Position numbers and translations under genes: made by a program. The notes beneath the pieces are model-generated. The model saw nothing but the letters and a program-made list of their open reading frames with translations. It was not told the origin of the DNA and made no database searches. Source: Cryobacterium algoricola (lineage in GTDB: Bacteria > Actinomycetota > Actinomycetes > Actinomycetales > Microbacteriaceae). Taken from it: a stretch of 64,000 bases of DNA. Below are positions 25,367 to 33,871 of the stretch, piece after piece (positions within the stretch are counted from its first letter, which is position 1; every line of letters begins with the position of its first letter). The stretch lies in contig NZ_SOFG01000011.1 in NCBI RefSeq assembly GCF_004402485.1, positions 857,457 to 921,456 on the forward strand. Direction: 5' to 3'.

Positions 25367-26268
25367 CCGCCGTCATTTTTCCCGGGCAAGGCGAACAGAT
25401 CCCCGGGATGCTGCATTCGCTGCCTGCGACCGGCGTCGAGGTGCTCGACTGCGCTCGGGGAGCGCTCCCCGAGGACCCCCTGGACCTGGACAGCGCCGAG
25501 AGGCTCGACGATACCCGCGCCACCCAGCTGTGTCTGCTGCTGGCCGGTACGGCCTGGTACCGCGCCGCGGTCGACGTCGGACTGAAGGCCGACTATCTGG
25601 CCGGCCACTCGATCGGCCTCTGGGCCGCGGCCGTGGCGGCCGGCAGCCTCGATCTCACGGATGCCGTCCGGCTGGTCGACCTGCGCGCCACAGCAATGCG
25701 AGCCGCAAGCCCGCCGCACTCCGGCATGATCGTGGTGCAGGGACTGGCCGAACAAGCCGTCGAGAATGCCGCGGAGCAGGCCCGCGCCGAGGGCCTCGAG
25801 GTCTGGAGCAGCAACGTCAACTCCGCCGCCCAGATCGCCGCCTCGGGGACGAATCCCGGGCTCGACCGGGTTGCCGAGCTCGTGCGCGCCGCAGGTGCGC
25901 AGCGCGTCGTGCGCCTCAACGTGCTGGTCCCCGCTCATTCCAGCCTGATGACTCCCGCGGCCGATGCCGTCCGCGAGGCCCTGGCCGATACCGAGGTCGA
26001 CCGGCCGCGGATTCCGCTCGCCGGCAACGTGACCGGGCAGACCCTCTTCACCGCCGCCGCGGTGCGCCGCGAACTATGGCTCGGGATCGACCACCCGGTC
26101 CGCTGGCGCGATGCCACGAGCATCCTGTCCGAGCGCGGTGTGACGCGGTGGCTGCAGGTACCCCCTGGACATGCACTCGCGCGACTCGCGGCCGGCCTGC
26201 CCGATTCGCGCGCCCTCGCCATGGACGAAGTCGGGCTCGCCGAATCCGTCCAACGAATTCAGCGCTGA
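25357..26268 (+). CDS. mdcH: Malonyl transferase, MdcH (FabD-like acyltransferase)
   Basis: MdcH charges the new carrier protein by moving malonyl from malonyl-CoA, starting the catalytic cycle. The 303-residue acyltransferase begins with FPGQGEQIPGM and has the active-site serine in AGHSIGLWAA near residue 85. The ATG at 25357 follows GGAG at six bases; an ATG at 25363 overlaps the mdcG stop as ATGA and is the alternative. Last gene of the cluster. Confidence 0.9.
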   Translation: MPMTAVIFPGQGEQIPGMLHSLPATGVEVLDCARGALPEDPLDLDSAERLDDTRATQLCLLLAGTAWYRAAVDVGLKADYLAGHSIGLWAAAVAAGSLDLTDAVRLVDLRATAMRAASPPHSGMIVVQGLAEQAVENAAEQARAEGLEVWSSNVNSAAQIAASGTNPGLDRVAELVRAAGAQRVVRLNVLVPAHSSLMTPAADAVREALADTEVDRPRIPLAGNVTGQTLFTAAAVRRELWLGIDHPVRWRDATSILSERGVTRWLQVPPGHALARLAAGLPDSRALAMDEVGLAESVQRIQR

Positions 26269-26321
26269 ACGTTATATCGTTAGCTATCGTCGAGCTTTGG
26301 TACGGCGCTGAGGAGGTCATC

Positions 26322-26891
26322 ATGAGTGGTTCATTTATGGGAGACGGATTTCCGGGACGCAAGGGCGGACCCGGCGAAGGCTGGGCCGGCAACGCCATCT
26401 GGGAAGCGATGGAGCAGTTGCGCGGCCAGTTCGAGCAGAAGGTCGGCACGAGGGTCGGGCGCGGCGACGTCCGTGCCGCGGTGCTCGCACTCCTCCTGGA
26501 GCAGCCGATGCACGGCTACCAGATCATCCACGAGATCGAGGAGCGCAGCAATGGCGCCTGGAAGCCGAGCCCCGGCTCGGTCTATCCGGCGCTTCAGCTG
26601 CTCGCCGACGAGGGCTTCATCACGGCCGAGGAGGCCAACGGTCGCAAGACCTACGCTCTCACCGACGAGGGTCGCGCGGTGGCGGATGCCGCCGCAGAGA
26701 CCTCCGCCCCCTGGGAGGCCCCGGGTGCCCGCGACAGCGGCCGGGCAACGGCACTGCCCAAGGCCGGCATCGGCCTGGCCCAGGCGGCCGCGCAGGTCGG
26801 GCGCTCCGGCAGTCCGGAACAGGTGGACAAGGCCGTGGCCGTGCTCGACGAAGCGCGTCGCCAGTTGTACTCCATCCTCGCCCAGGACTGA
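26322..26891 (+). CDS. PadR-family transcriptional regulator
   Basis: Winged-helix repressor of 189 residues. The DNA-binding part is DVRAAVLALLLEQPMHGYQIIHEIEERS followed by PSPGSVYPALQLLADEG and TYALTDEGR, spread over about residues 45-120; a C-terminal helix provides dimerisation. A Gly-rich N-terminal extension of about 40 residues precedes it. GAGGAGGT lies five bases before the ATG. AT-rich near-repeats of TATCGTTA at 26271-26290 could be its own operator. Followed four bases later by a UbiB-type gene. Confidence 0.87.
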   Translation: MSGSFMGDGFPGRKGGPGEGWAGNAIWEAMEQLRGQFEQKVGTRVGRGDVRAAVLALLLEQPMHGYQIIHEIEERSNGAWKPSPGSVYPALQLLADEGFITAEEANGRKTYALTDEGRAVADAAAETSAPWEAPGARDSGRATALPKAGIGLAQAAAQVGRSGSPEQVDKAVAVLDEARRQLYSILAQD

Positions 26892-26895
26892 ACGG

Positions 26896-28644
26896 GTGCC
26901 CGAAGAACGCCGACGTCCAGGAGCTCAGATCACCGACGATCGGGTCATGCGCGCCCGCTACCGCAGGATCCTGCGTTTCGCCGCGCGCTACCTGGTGCAG
27001 ACCTGGTGGTACGAGCTGTTCCTGCCCCGGATCGGCCTCGCCCGGCTCTCGGCGCGCAATCGTTCGGCGCGGCTCCAGCGCATCGCGCAGCGCTTCCACG
27101 TGCTCGCGGTCGACCTGGGCGGCCTGATGATCAAGGTCGGCCAGTTCATGTCGTCCCGGCTCGATGTGCTGCCGCCGGAGATCACCAAGGAACTCGAGGG
27201 CCTGCAGGACGAGGTCCCCGCCGTGCCCTTCCCGGCCATCCGGGCCCTCGCCGAAGCCGAACTGGGTGTGACACTCGAGCGGGCGTACTCGTTCGTCGAT
27301 CCGATCCCGCTCGCCGCGGCATCCCTCGGTCAGGTCCACCGGGCGCGGCTCTCGGCGCTCGATGCTGAAGAGACCGGCCTGCTCGACGTCGTCGTGAAGA
27401 TTCAGCGGCCGGGCATCGGCGCGATCGTCGACGTCGACCTCCGGGCACTGCGCCGCGTCGCCGGCTGGCTCAGCCACATTCGCCTCGTCTCGGACCGGGT
27501 CGACATGCCTGTCCTCGTCGAGGAGTTCGCGGTGACGAGCCTCGAGGAGATCGACTACCTGCACGAGGCCGCGAGCGCCGAACGCTTCGCGGGGAACTTT
27601 GCGGACGACGCCCGCGTCAGCGTTCCCGACCTCGTGTGGGAGCGCACCACCCGGCGGGTACTGACCCTGCAGGACGTCACCGCCATCAAGATCAACGACG
27701 TCGACGGGCTCAGGGCTGCGGGCATCGACCCGGCCGAAGTCGCCACCGAGTTCGCGGCCGTCATGTTCGACCAGCTCTTCGTCAACGGCTACTTCCACGC
27801 CGACCCGCACCCGGGCAACATCTTCGTCACCCCGCTCGCATCCGCGGATGTCGCCACAACAGCGGATGCCCCCGGCCGGGCCTGGAAATTCACGTTCATC
27901 GACTTCGGCATGATGGGCGAGGTACCCGATGCCCTGCGCCGGGGACTCCGGAACCTGCTCATCGCCGCCGCGTCCCGCAATGGCAAGGGCATGGTGGACG
28001 GCATTCGCGAGGTGGGTGTGCTCCTGCCCTCCGCGGACACCGCGGAGCTCGAACGGGCCCTGACGGCACTGTTCGCCCGGTTCGGCGGGATGGGTTTCGC
28101 CGAGCTTCAGGACGTCGATCCGCGTGAGTTCCGTGCTTTCGCGAACGAGTTCGGTGATGTCGTGCGCACCCTGCCGGTCCAGCTCCCGGAGAACTTCCTT
28201 CTCATCGTGCGCGCCATGTCGCTGACCAGCGGGATGTGCAGTTCCCTCGACCCGGCCTTCAACATCTGGAACGCCGTCGAGCCGTACTCCGCCCAGCTGA
28301 TCCGGGCCGAGGGCGGAAACCTCGTGCAAGACATCGCGAAGCGCACGGCGTCGGCCGCCGGCATCATCGCCCGGCTGCCTGGACGCCTCGACGCCCTGAT
28401 CACGCGGGTCGAAGAGGGTAATCTCACGGTGCAGACGCCGCGGATCGAGCGTCGGCTCGGCAGTCTCGAGCGAACAGGGCGACGGATCATCTCTGCGGTC
28501 CTCTTCACCGCCTTACTGATCGGCGGCATCCTGCTCCGTGCCGACGATGTCGTCTTCGGCACGGTGCTCATGGGTGTGTCCGTGCTACCACTGCTGCACG
28601 CCATGCTCGCCGGCGCCGTCGCCCGCCGAGGCCCCCTGCCCTAA
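26896..28644 (+). CDS. ABC1/AarF (UbiB) family protein kinase-like protein
   Basis: Atypical kinase of 582 residues. The KxGQ motif (LMIKVGQFMSSRLD near residue 77), the Ala-rich loop AAASLGQVHRA, HADPHPGN near residue 301 and DFGMMG near residue 335 are diagnostic. Two C-terminal helices suggest membrane attachment. Relatives support quinone synthesis or lipid metabolism through ATPase activity. GTG at 26896 gives VPEERRRPG and follows the PadR stop by four bases, so the pair is likely one transcript. Confidence 0.87.
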   Translation: MPEERRRPGAQITDDRVMRARYRRILRFAARYLVQTWWYELFLPRIGLARLSARNRSARLQRIAQRFHVLAVDLGGLMIKVGQFMSSRLDVLPPEITKELEGLQDEVPAVPFPAIRALAEAELGVTLERAYSFVDPIPLAAASLGQVHRARLSALDAEETGLLDVVVKIQRPGIGAIVDVDLRALRRVAGWLSHIRLVSDRVDMPVLVEEFAVTSLEEIDYLHEAASAERFAGNFADDARVSVPDLVWERTTRRVLTLQDVTAIKINDVDGLRAAGIDPAEVATEFAAVMFDQLFVNGYFHADPHPGNIFVTPLASADVATTADAPGRAWKFTFIDFGMMGEVPDALRRGLRNLLIAAASRNGKGMVDGIREVGVLLPSADTAELERALTALFARFGGMGFAELQDVDPREFRAFANEFGDVVRTLPVQLPENFLLIVRAMSLTSGMCSSLDPAFNIWNAVEPYSAQLIRAEGGNLVQDIAKRTASAAGIIARLPGRLDALITRVEEGNLTVQTPRIERRLGSLERTGRRIISAVLFTALLIGGILLRADDVVFGTVLMGVSVLPLLHAMLAGAVARRGPLP

Positions 28645-28669
28645 GAAGCTGTCGACGTCCCGGCCGCTA

Positions 28670-29203
28670 TCAGCGCCCGGCGCCGAGGTGGTGCTGGGCG
28701 TCGGCATACGCGGACGACCACACCAGTTCGTGATCCGCGGGAGACGACGCTCCGCAGGCGAGTGACTCTTCGGCCATCAGCAATGTCGAGGCGAGCCCCG
28801 CCAGATAACGGGATTCGGCGGAGAGCCCCGTGTCGGGGGTGAGGCTGGAGCTCACGACCGTCAGCTCGAGAACGCACCGACGAATCGATCCGGCCGCGCG
28901 GGCGACGGCGACCGTGCTCGCGACGTAAAACCCGATGCAGGCTGTGATCACGAGGAGTCTCGGTGCACCCGCCTCAACGAGCGCTGCGAACACGCCGAAC
29001 GTGGCCACCAGGCCGAGCACCAGCCAGCCCCGCCACACACGAACGCGTCGGCGCTGCCGTGCGGAGATCCCCGCTGGATACAACACGAGCCGCTGACTCG
29101 TGCTGCCGTAGCGACCCGCCGAAACCGTGTAGCTGCCCCATCGGCAACGCCCGTCGAGGAGCGGCGAGAGCCACCGACTGAGCGTGAGTTCCGAGAGGTC
29201 CAT
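28670..29203 (-). CDS. Hypothetical membrane protein, possibly DUF6611-like
   Basis: About 177 residues: an N-terminal segment WGSYTVSAGRYGSTSQRLVLYP, a basic linker ISARQRRRVRVWRGW, and two adjacent membrane helices. The C-terminal half is hydrophilic. I recall similar proteins of unknown function in Microbacteriaceae, hence the tentative family name. Start uncertain: ATG 29203 is used, GTG 29218 is possible. It is transcribed toward the UbiB-type gene. Confidence 0.55.
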   Translation of the reverse strand: MDLSELTLSRWLSPLLDGRCRWGSYTVSAGRYGSTSQRLVLYPAGISARQRRRVRVWRGWLVLGLVATFGVFAALVEAGAPRLLVITACIGFYVASTVAVARAAGSIRRCVLELTVVSSSLTPDTGLSAESRYLAGLASTLLMAEESLACGASSPADHELVWSSAYADAQHHLGAGR

Positions 29204-29492
29204 TCGAGCGCTGTTCACCCATCCAGCGTCATCCCGGAGCTATACGGCCGCCGCTGTCCTTACGGAATCCATGCGCAGAAACGCGCCTTACCTACGAATT
29301 CACTACGCCGGGAGTACTCCCATGTGGGTAAGCAGCCGGTAGGAGGCAAGGGCGAGCCTGATGGCGGTGAACCCGTAGACGGCAAGTGGGACACTCGATC
29401 TAAGTTGCTGGTCGAACCGACAATATCGGCCGCTGACATGCTAGATTTCCCACGAAGACGTACAGCGTGGTTCAAGCGGGCGGGGGCTAGCC

Positions 29493-29951
29493 GTGATTCA
29501 TGTCAGAGCGACCAGAAGGGTATGGATCGCGGCAGCAATGGTCTCTGCGTCGTGCCTCGGCCTGACAAGCTGTGTGGCCAATGACTCCACAACGGAGATC
29601 CGTCTGTTCCTGGCCCAGAAACCCGGTCCCGAAGACGCGCTCCCTTCGGTGCTCAAGGCCGCGAGTACCGGGATCGACGCTGCATCCGGTCGGTTCGTCG
29701 GCAGCAACAGGGATGTGAACTACTTCGTCTCCAAGTACACGGATCCGCAACGAGGCACCCCGGGCTTCTGCTTGATGGTCGTCAAGCTACCGGACGGTCC
29801 TTCGAATTCTTCCTGCGGTTCCGCGGACGGGATGTGGACGTCAGGAAGCGGAACCGGCGGAGCACGGGTCGTCGAGAGCAACGATGACGTTCCAGAAGGA
29901 TGGACCCGGTTGAGCGACTTCCTGATCGTCAACCCGGACGCTACACCGTAG
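29493..29951 (+). CDS. Putative lipoprotein of unknown function
   Basis: 152 residues with a basic N-terminus (RATRR), a hydrophobic stretch and the lipobox LTSC, so a lipid-anchored extracytoplasmic protein is expected. The mature part has two cysteines (PGFCLM and SSCGS) that could form a disulfide. GTG start preceded by GGGGG. The 289 bases before it, up to the divergent hypothetical gene, hold no other gene I can support. Confidence 0.6.
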   Translation: MIHVRATRRVWIAAAMVSASCLGLTSCVANDSTTEIRLFLAQKPGPEDALPSVLKAASTGIDAASGRFVGSNRDVNYFVSKYTDPQRGTPGFCLMVVKLPDGPSNSSCGSADGMWTSGSGTGGARVVESNDDVPEGWTRLSDFLIVNPDATP

Positions 29952-30144
29952 AAATCATCTGAGTTGAGCAATCCTCACGAACCTGTGGATCTCGTGTGGA
30001 TCTCACCGGTGACTGCCGGAATTTCGGGTTGCGGACCACAATTGAACCCAGTTTTGTCACAAGACGCATCGCAGCACCGTCATCACCTTCGGTCGCACGA
30101 TGAGGAAACTTCCGCTCGTCTAGTCACACCCTGGAGGAAGGACC

Positions 30145-30363
30145 ATGACCTCAGTTCCGGCCCACCGGCGCACCCGCGGACCGGCTGCACCCCACCACCG
30201 AGTGACCGACTCCCGCGTTTCCCGTAGCGCGTGGACCGCGATGAACTGGCTCACGTCCGTGGCCGTCGTTGTCGTGATGACCGCTTCAGCGGCGGCAATG
30301 GTGGCGGCAGCTCCGGAGGTTTCCCCGGCCGCTCCTGCGATCGTGCCGGACAGCCATCCGTGA
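30145..30363 (+). CDS. Small membrane or secreted protein before the ferric reductase
   Basis: 72 residues: a basic N-terminal half, one hydrophobic helix (LTSVAVVVVMTASAAAMVAAA) and a short Pro/Ala-rich tail. The ribosome site GGAGGAAGG is the strongest in this area and lies three bases before the ATG. Its TGA overlaps the GTG of the reductase gene, so the two are coupled. Function unknown; a helper or redox-partner anchor is possible. Confidence 0.6.
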   Translation: MTSVPAHRRTRGPAAPHHRVTDSRVSRSAWTAMNWLTSVAVVVVMTASAAAMVAAAPEVSPAAPAIVPDSHP

Positions 30364-31685
30364 CGGGTCATCGACAATCGCAGCGGCCGCTCGGTGCGGC
30401 CGCGCTCATCAAAACACTGATCATGATCGGTGCCGGCCTCGCGGCGGCACTCGCCTTCGTCGACCTACGCCCGCCCGTCCAGTTCGGCTCGGCCATCGTC
30501 GCTCACACCACGGGATTCCTGGCCGGATATGTCGTCACGGTGATGGTGGTCCTAATGTCGCGCGCACCGTTTCTCGAACGCTCGATCGGGGCCGACCGGC
30601 TCGCTCGCTGGCACGCCGTGGGCGGTCGCGTCTTCATCGTCCTCCTGTTGGTTCATGCGGTCGCAGCCGTGCATTCCTGGATGCTCAGCCACTGGGAGGA
30701 TGCCTTCACGGCGACCCTTGCCGTCCTGGGCATGCCCGGACTGGTGGCGGCCTCCGTCGGAACGGTCCTGTTCGGCGTGATCGCGGTCATGTCGGTCCGG
30801 GCAGCCCGGCGCTCGGTCTCCTACGAGACGTGGCACGGCATCCACCTGCTCAGCTATCTCGCCCTGGCGCTTTCGTTTGCGCATGAACTGGCCGGTCCCG
30901 ACCTCGCGGGCAGGCCAGGGCTCCAAGTCGCCTGGACTCTACTGTTCGTGTTCGCCCTGGGGCTTGTGCTTCGCTACCGCGTTCTCAAGCCACTCGAGCA
31001 CGCCTGGCGGCACCGGCTGCGGATCGAACGTCTGGTTCCCGAGGCGAGCGGCGTCGTGAGTGTCATTTTGCGCGGGCGGCACATCGACGAGCTGCGCGTC
31101 GAAGCCGGCCAGTTCTTCCGCTGGCGTTTTCTGGCGCCGGGGGTCTGGCGCTCCGCTCACCCCTTCTCCCTGTCTGCACCTCCCGGCAATGACCTGCTTC
31201 GGATCACTGTGAAGGCCCTCGGGAACGGCAGCCACTCGCTTCACTCCCTCCGTCCGGGCACGCGCGTGCTTGCCGAGGGGCCCTACGGGGCCATGACGCA
31301 ACGCAAACGCACGCGTGAATCCGTTCTGCTCATCGCCGGCGGCGTGGGAATCACTCCCATGCGCGCCCTCTTCGAAGAGCTCGAGGTCGGTGACGGCTCG
31401 CTGAGCCTTCTCTACCGGGCTTCCCACGAAGACGATGTGATCTTCCGCGACGAGCTCGAGGAAATCGCCCGGATGCGCGGTGCCTCGATCGTGTGGATGA
31501 TCGGGCCGTCCGCCGATCCCGAAAACAAGATGACCGCCGCGAACCTGACGCGGCTCGTGCCCGATGTTGCCGCCCGAGACGTCTACGTGTGTGCGTCGCG
31601 CGGCCTGTCCAGGTCGGTCCGGGCGGCGCTGAAGTACGCCGGACATCCGCCCGCGCGCCTGCACGAGGAAGTCTTCGCCTTCTGA
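30360..31685 (+). CDS. Ferric-reductase-like transmembrane flavocytochrome
   Basis: 441 residues. The N-terminal half has six membrane helices with paired histidines for haem (RWHAVGGRVFIVLLLVH and WHGIHLLSYLALALSFAHE). The C-terminal half is a ferredoxin-reductase module with FAD motif HPFSLSAPPG and NAD(P) motif AGGVGITPMRALFEEL. It moves electrons across the membrane, to ferric iron or another acceptor. GTG start overlaps the upstream stop as GTGA. Its stop codon is followed with no gap by the 78-bp repeat at 31686. Confidence 0.85.
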   Translation: MTGHRQSQRPLGAAALIKTLIMIGAGLAAALAFVDLRPPVQFGSAIVAHTTGFLAGYVVTVMVVLMSRAPFLERSIGADRLARWHAVGGRVFIVLLLVHAVAAVHSWMLSHWEDAFTATLAVLGMPGLVAASVGTVLFGVIAVMSVRAARRSVSYETWHGIHLLSYLALALSFAHELAGPDLAGRPGLQVAWTLLFVFALGLVLRYRVLKPLEHAWRHRLRIERLVPEASGVVSVILRGRHIDELRVEAGQFFRWRFLAPGVWRSAHPFSLSAPPGNDLLRITVKALGNGSHSLHSLRPGTRVLAEGPYGAMTQRKRTRESVLLIAGGVGITPMRALFEELEVGDGSLSLLYRASHEDDVIFRDELEEIARMRGASIVWMIGPSADPENKMTAANLTRLVPDVAARDVYVCASRGLSRSVRAALKYAGHPPARLHEEVFAF

Positions 31686-31763
31686 AATGACGAAAGGCCC
31701 CCGATTCCTCGGGGGCCTTTCTTGTCCGACCGGGATGTGCATTGCTGCAATCAACCCACTGTG
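31686..31763. repeat. 78-bp direct repeat, left copy, with terminator
   Basis: Identical to 43804-43881 except for three transitions. It contains a 12-bp GC-rich hairpin (AAAGGCCCCCGA and its complement, 31693-31720) followed by CTT, a terminator for the reductase gene. It begins directly after that gene's TGA. At its right end the copies diverge: here into the cassette left end, at the other copy into tRNA-Leu. It behaves like one side of an attachment-site duplication. Confidence 0.75.
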
Positions 31764-31875
31764 GGTTGATTGCCTTTCTCGAAAGAACCCCTGTATCCCC
31801 GCTGCCTACGGGCCGATTTCAGACCGCGCCTGAGCGGATCCTCCGCCAGCCTCTCGAAAATCCTCTACTTTCAAA
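31748..31875. repeat. Cassette left end, copy 1
   Basis: Starts with a perfect palindrome (arms CAATCAACCCA and TGGGTTGATTG, 3-base loop, 31748-31772). About 100 further bases are clearly related to 35105-35205, including GCGGATCCTCCGCC and GAAAATCCTC. The same palindrome occurs at 35080-35104; only its left arm survives beside tRNA-Leu. Non-coding as far as can be seen. Confidence 0.7.
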
Positions 31876-31948
31876 TTCCATCAACTTTGCAAACTAGATG
31901 CTTCGCGTGCCGAAGCTGCTTCACGTGCCACATCCAAATGCCGACTCG

Positions 31949-32143
31949 CTACCAGTATCCGGATTCGGTAAAGAGCGGGTTGAACTTCCATCGTGAGGCT
32001 CGGGCAAGTGCCAGCGCCAGGATGGAGGCCAGCCCGATGAAGACGCCCAGAAGTGGTGCTGAGTTTGGCCCCCAGCTCGAATAGCCGACGCCGATTGCGA
32101 GCAGTACCGTGAGCGCGACCGCGGGACCGCGGGCAACAACACC
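31949..32143 (-). pseudogene. Start-less remnant of a small membrane protein
   Basis: An open frame of 65 codons without an ATG or GTG encodes two hydrophobic stretches (VALTVLLAIGVGYSSWG and LLGVFIGLASILALALA) and ends FNPLFTESGYW. It looks like the 3' part of a two-helix membrane protein gene. The rest of 31876-32231 shows nothing else. Confidence 0.4.
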
Positions 32144-32231
32144 TCATACATATGGCGCATTTAGCTGCGGACGCCTACCGGTGTTCACTTCGCTCTGCAA
32201 GACTCGCCCAGCGCGACATCCCACACTAACG

Positions 32232-32705
32232 TCACGCACTCGGAGGAGGGCTGCCGATTTCGAGATCCCACGGGCCCGCACCCGTCCAGATCAATGCAAA
32301 CGAGCACGATTGTCCCGACGCTGACCCTTGCTTCGCCTTACCCACCAATTGGACTGTCATCACCTTCGGGGTGACGTCGGTATCGCTGCTCATTTCGCGT
32401 CCATCGGGAGAGATCTTGGAGCACTCGTCGAAGACCATGGCCGCGTGTTCGGCAGAGGGTGACGGTGCGGACGCGAAGAGATCTGCAAGCGCCCGTTCGT
32501 CCCCGCCGTCAATGGCCGCGATCACCTGCTGACGGAGTTCCGTAGCGGATCCGTCTGGGGGCAACAATCCCTCTGGGGGCAAGAAGAACGTCGTCGGATC
32601 ATCGAATGCAGTGCACCCGGAGAGTACCAATCCTGCTACCGCTAGGACCACGCACGCACGCACTCGCTGCGCCTGTCGACGATGCACTCCGGATGTGATC
32701 TTCAT
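32232..32705 (-). CDS. Putative lipoprotein coupled to the amidase gene
   Basis: 157 residues from ATG 32705, which overlaps the amidase stop as TAATG. Basic N-terminus, hydrophobic core and lipobox LSGC predict a lipid anchor. The mature protein is acidic with two more cysteines. Translational coupling to a secreted amidase-domain protein suggests it acts with it, perhaps as an inhibitor or adaptor; that is inference. Confidence 0.55.
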   Translation of the reverse strand: MKITSGVHRRQAQRVRACVVLAVAGLVLSGCTAFDDPTTFFLPPEGLLPPDGSATELRQQVIAAIDGGDERALADLFASAPSPSAEHAAMVFDECSKISPDGREMSSDTDVTPKVMTVQLVGKAKQGSASGQSCSFALIWTGAGPWDLEIGSPPPSA

Positions 32706-33193
32706 TAGATATCGTAAGCTGACCACACGTCGTTTATTGGGTGTTCAGCCAGCATGGCAGCGCTCGACTTGTTGACGTGGTCATTGGAGTTCTCGGTGAA
32801 GTAGGGCATCCCTGAGGCATCGACCCATGTGATCACGGCTGCATGATCCATTCGGTCGGACTGTTCCGTGTACCACTGGAAGAATGCAATGTCCCCGGCA
32901 AGATAAGGCTCGAGATAGTCGGTCCTGTGAAACCTATTCGCATTGACGTTTCCAAACTGATAAAGATCCTCAGCATTGACCCACGTGTAAGTCTGAATCG
33001 GCAGAATGGCGTCGTACCACCACGCGTTGTTTTGAGTGTAGTAGCCATCGACCTGCGACCATCCTCCGGCCGCCAGTGCCTGCGAGACGACGTTGGTGCA
33101 GTTGTCGGGAATCGACCGATACGCGGGATTGTGATTTTCCCAATATGTCAACGCGTAATTTGCGACCGCGGTCCGACTTGCTCCAAGCGACAC
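32705..33193 (-). CDS. Amidase-domain protein, C-terminal part (Amidase_6-like)
   Basis: Cysteine-histidine hydrolase domain. The catalytic cysteine is in NCTNVVSQALAAGGW and the histidine in DHAAVITWVD, with the GDIAFFQWY strand between. Such domains act on cell-wall peptides or related amides outside the cell. The frame is open further upstream (to 33256), and the residues there (SPFDEPQSLGDTSTPVSLG) read naturally, so the GTG at 33193 is probably not the true start. The gene is best seen as the 3' half of a frameshifted gene whose 5' half is at 33148-33868. Confidence 0.65.
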   Translation of the reverse strand: MSLGASRTAVANYALTYWENHNPAYRSIPDNCTNVVSQALAAGGWSQVDGYYTQNNAWWYDAILPIQTYTWVNAEDLYQFGNVNANRFHRTDYLEPYLAGDIAFFQWYTEQSDRMDHAAVITWVDASGMPYFTENSNDHVNKSSAAMLAEHPINDVWSAYDI

Positions 33194-33868
33194 CGGGGTC
33201 GAAGTATCTCCGAGCGACTGGGGCTCATCGAACGGGCTGACATCCGCGCTGCCACGTCAGCTTTTTGCTTGTTTAGTTTCTTCTCGATTGAACCGTCTGC
33301 CCGTGCGGCCAGAACGGCCTGGCTGGGAAGCACCGTTTCTGGCAGGTCGTTAGTGGTGTCGTCGTGGCTGACACTTGCCACCAGCCACGCGCCACCTTGC
33401 TTCTCCAGAACGGCGGTCGCATGGAAGACGTATCCGTAGTCAGGGCGAGCTTGGCCGCTGGAATCTGCGGTTCGTTGCATCATGGTAGTTTCCGTGAATT
33501 GCACCGTACTAGAAGTGCCACTCGAACTCACGGAATCCAGGGCAACGGCCGAGCTGAATTGGGTGAAATCTTCATCGAAGCGCGAAAGGAGGTCCCGCTG
33601 CTCACGAAGCTGGCCGTCCTCAACGGCAACCTTCTTGGACTGTTCGGAAGTACGGAATGTCTTGGCTTTGGATAGCTCCAGCAGTTGAGGGCTTGAAGTC
33701 GAAAGGGCCTGTGCATTCCGGTGTTCCACCTCAGAAGTGATCGCCGCTTGGAGCTGCTCCTGCACGGCCACTTTGGTCCCAGCAACTTCGACACCCACGG
33801 CCGGCGTGGCAGCTACCGTTCCAATCAGAACGGCTCCTAGTGCCATGGCAGATACTCGACGGACAACC
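33148..33868 (-). pseudogene. N-terminal part of the frameshifted amidase gene, 5'-truncated
   Basis: From ATG 33846 the frame encodes a shortened signal peptide (ALGAVLIGTVAATPAVG), a Ser/Gln-rich linker and a domain resembling secreted NTF2-like modules (YGYVFHATAVLEKQGGAW). It then runs past the amidase frame and ends as junk. Removing two bases from GCGCG at about 33245-33249 would join it to the amidase part without a stop. Upstream of the ATG, VVRRVSA is still in frame before the break at about 33868, where the transposase remnant begins. Confidence 0.55.
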
Positions 33869-33871
33869 TAA

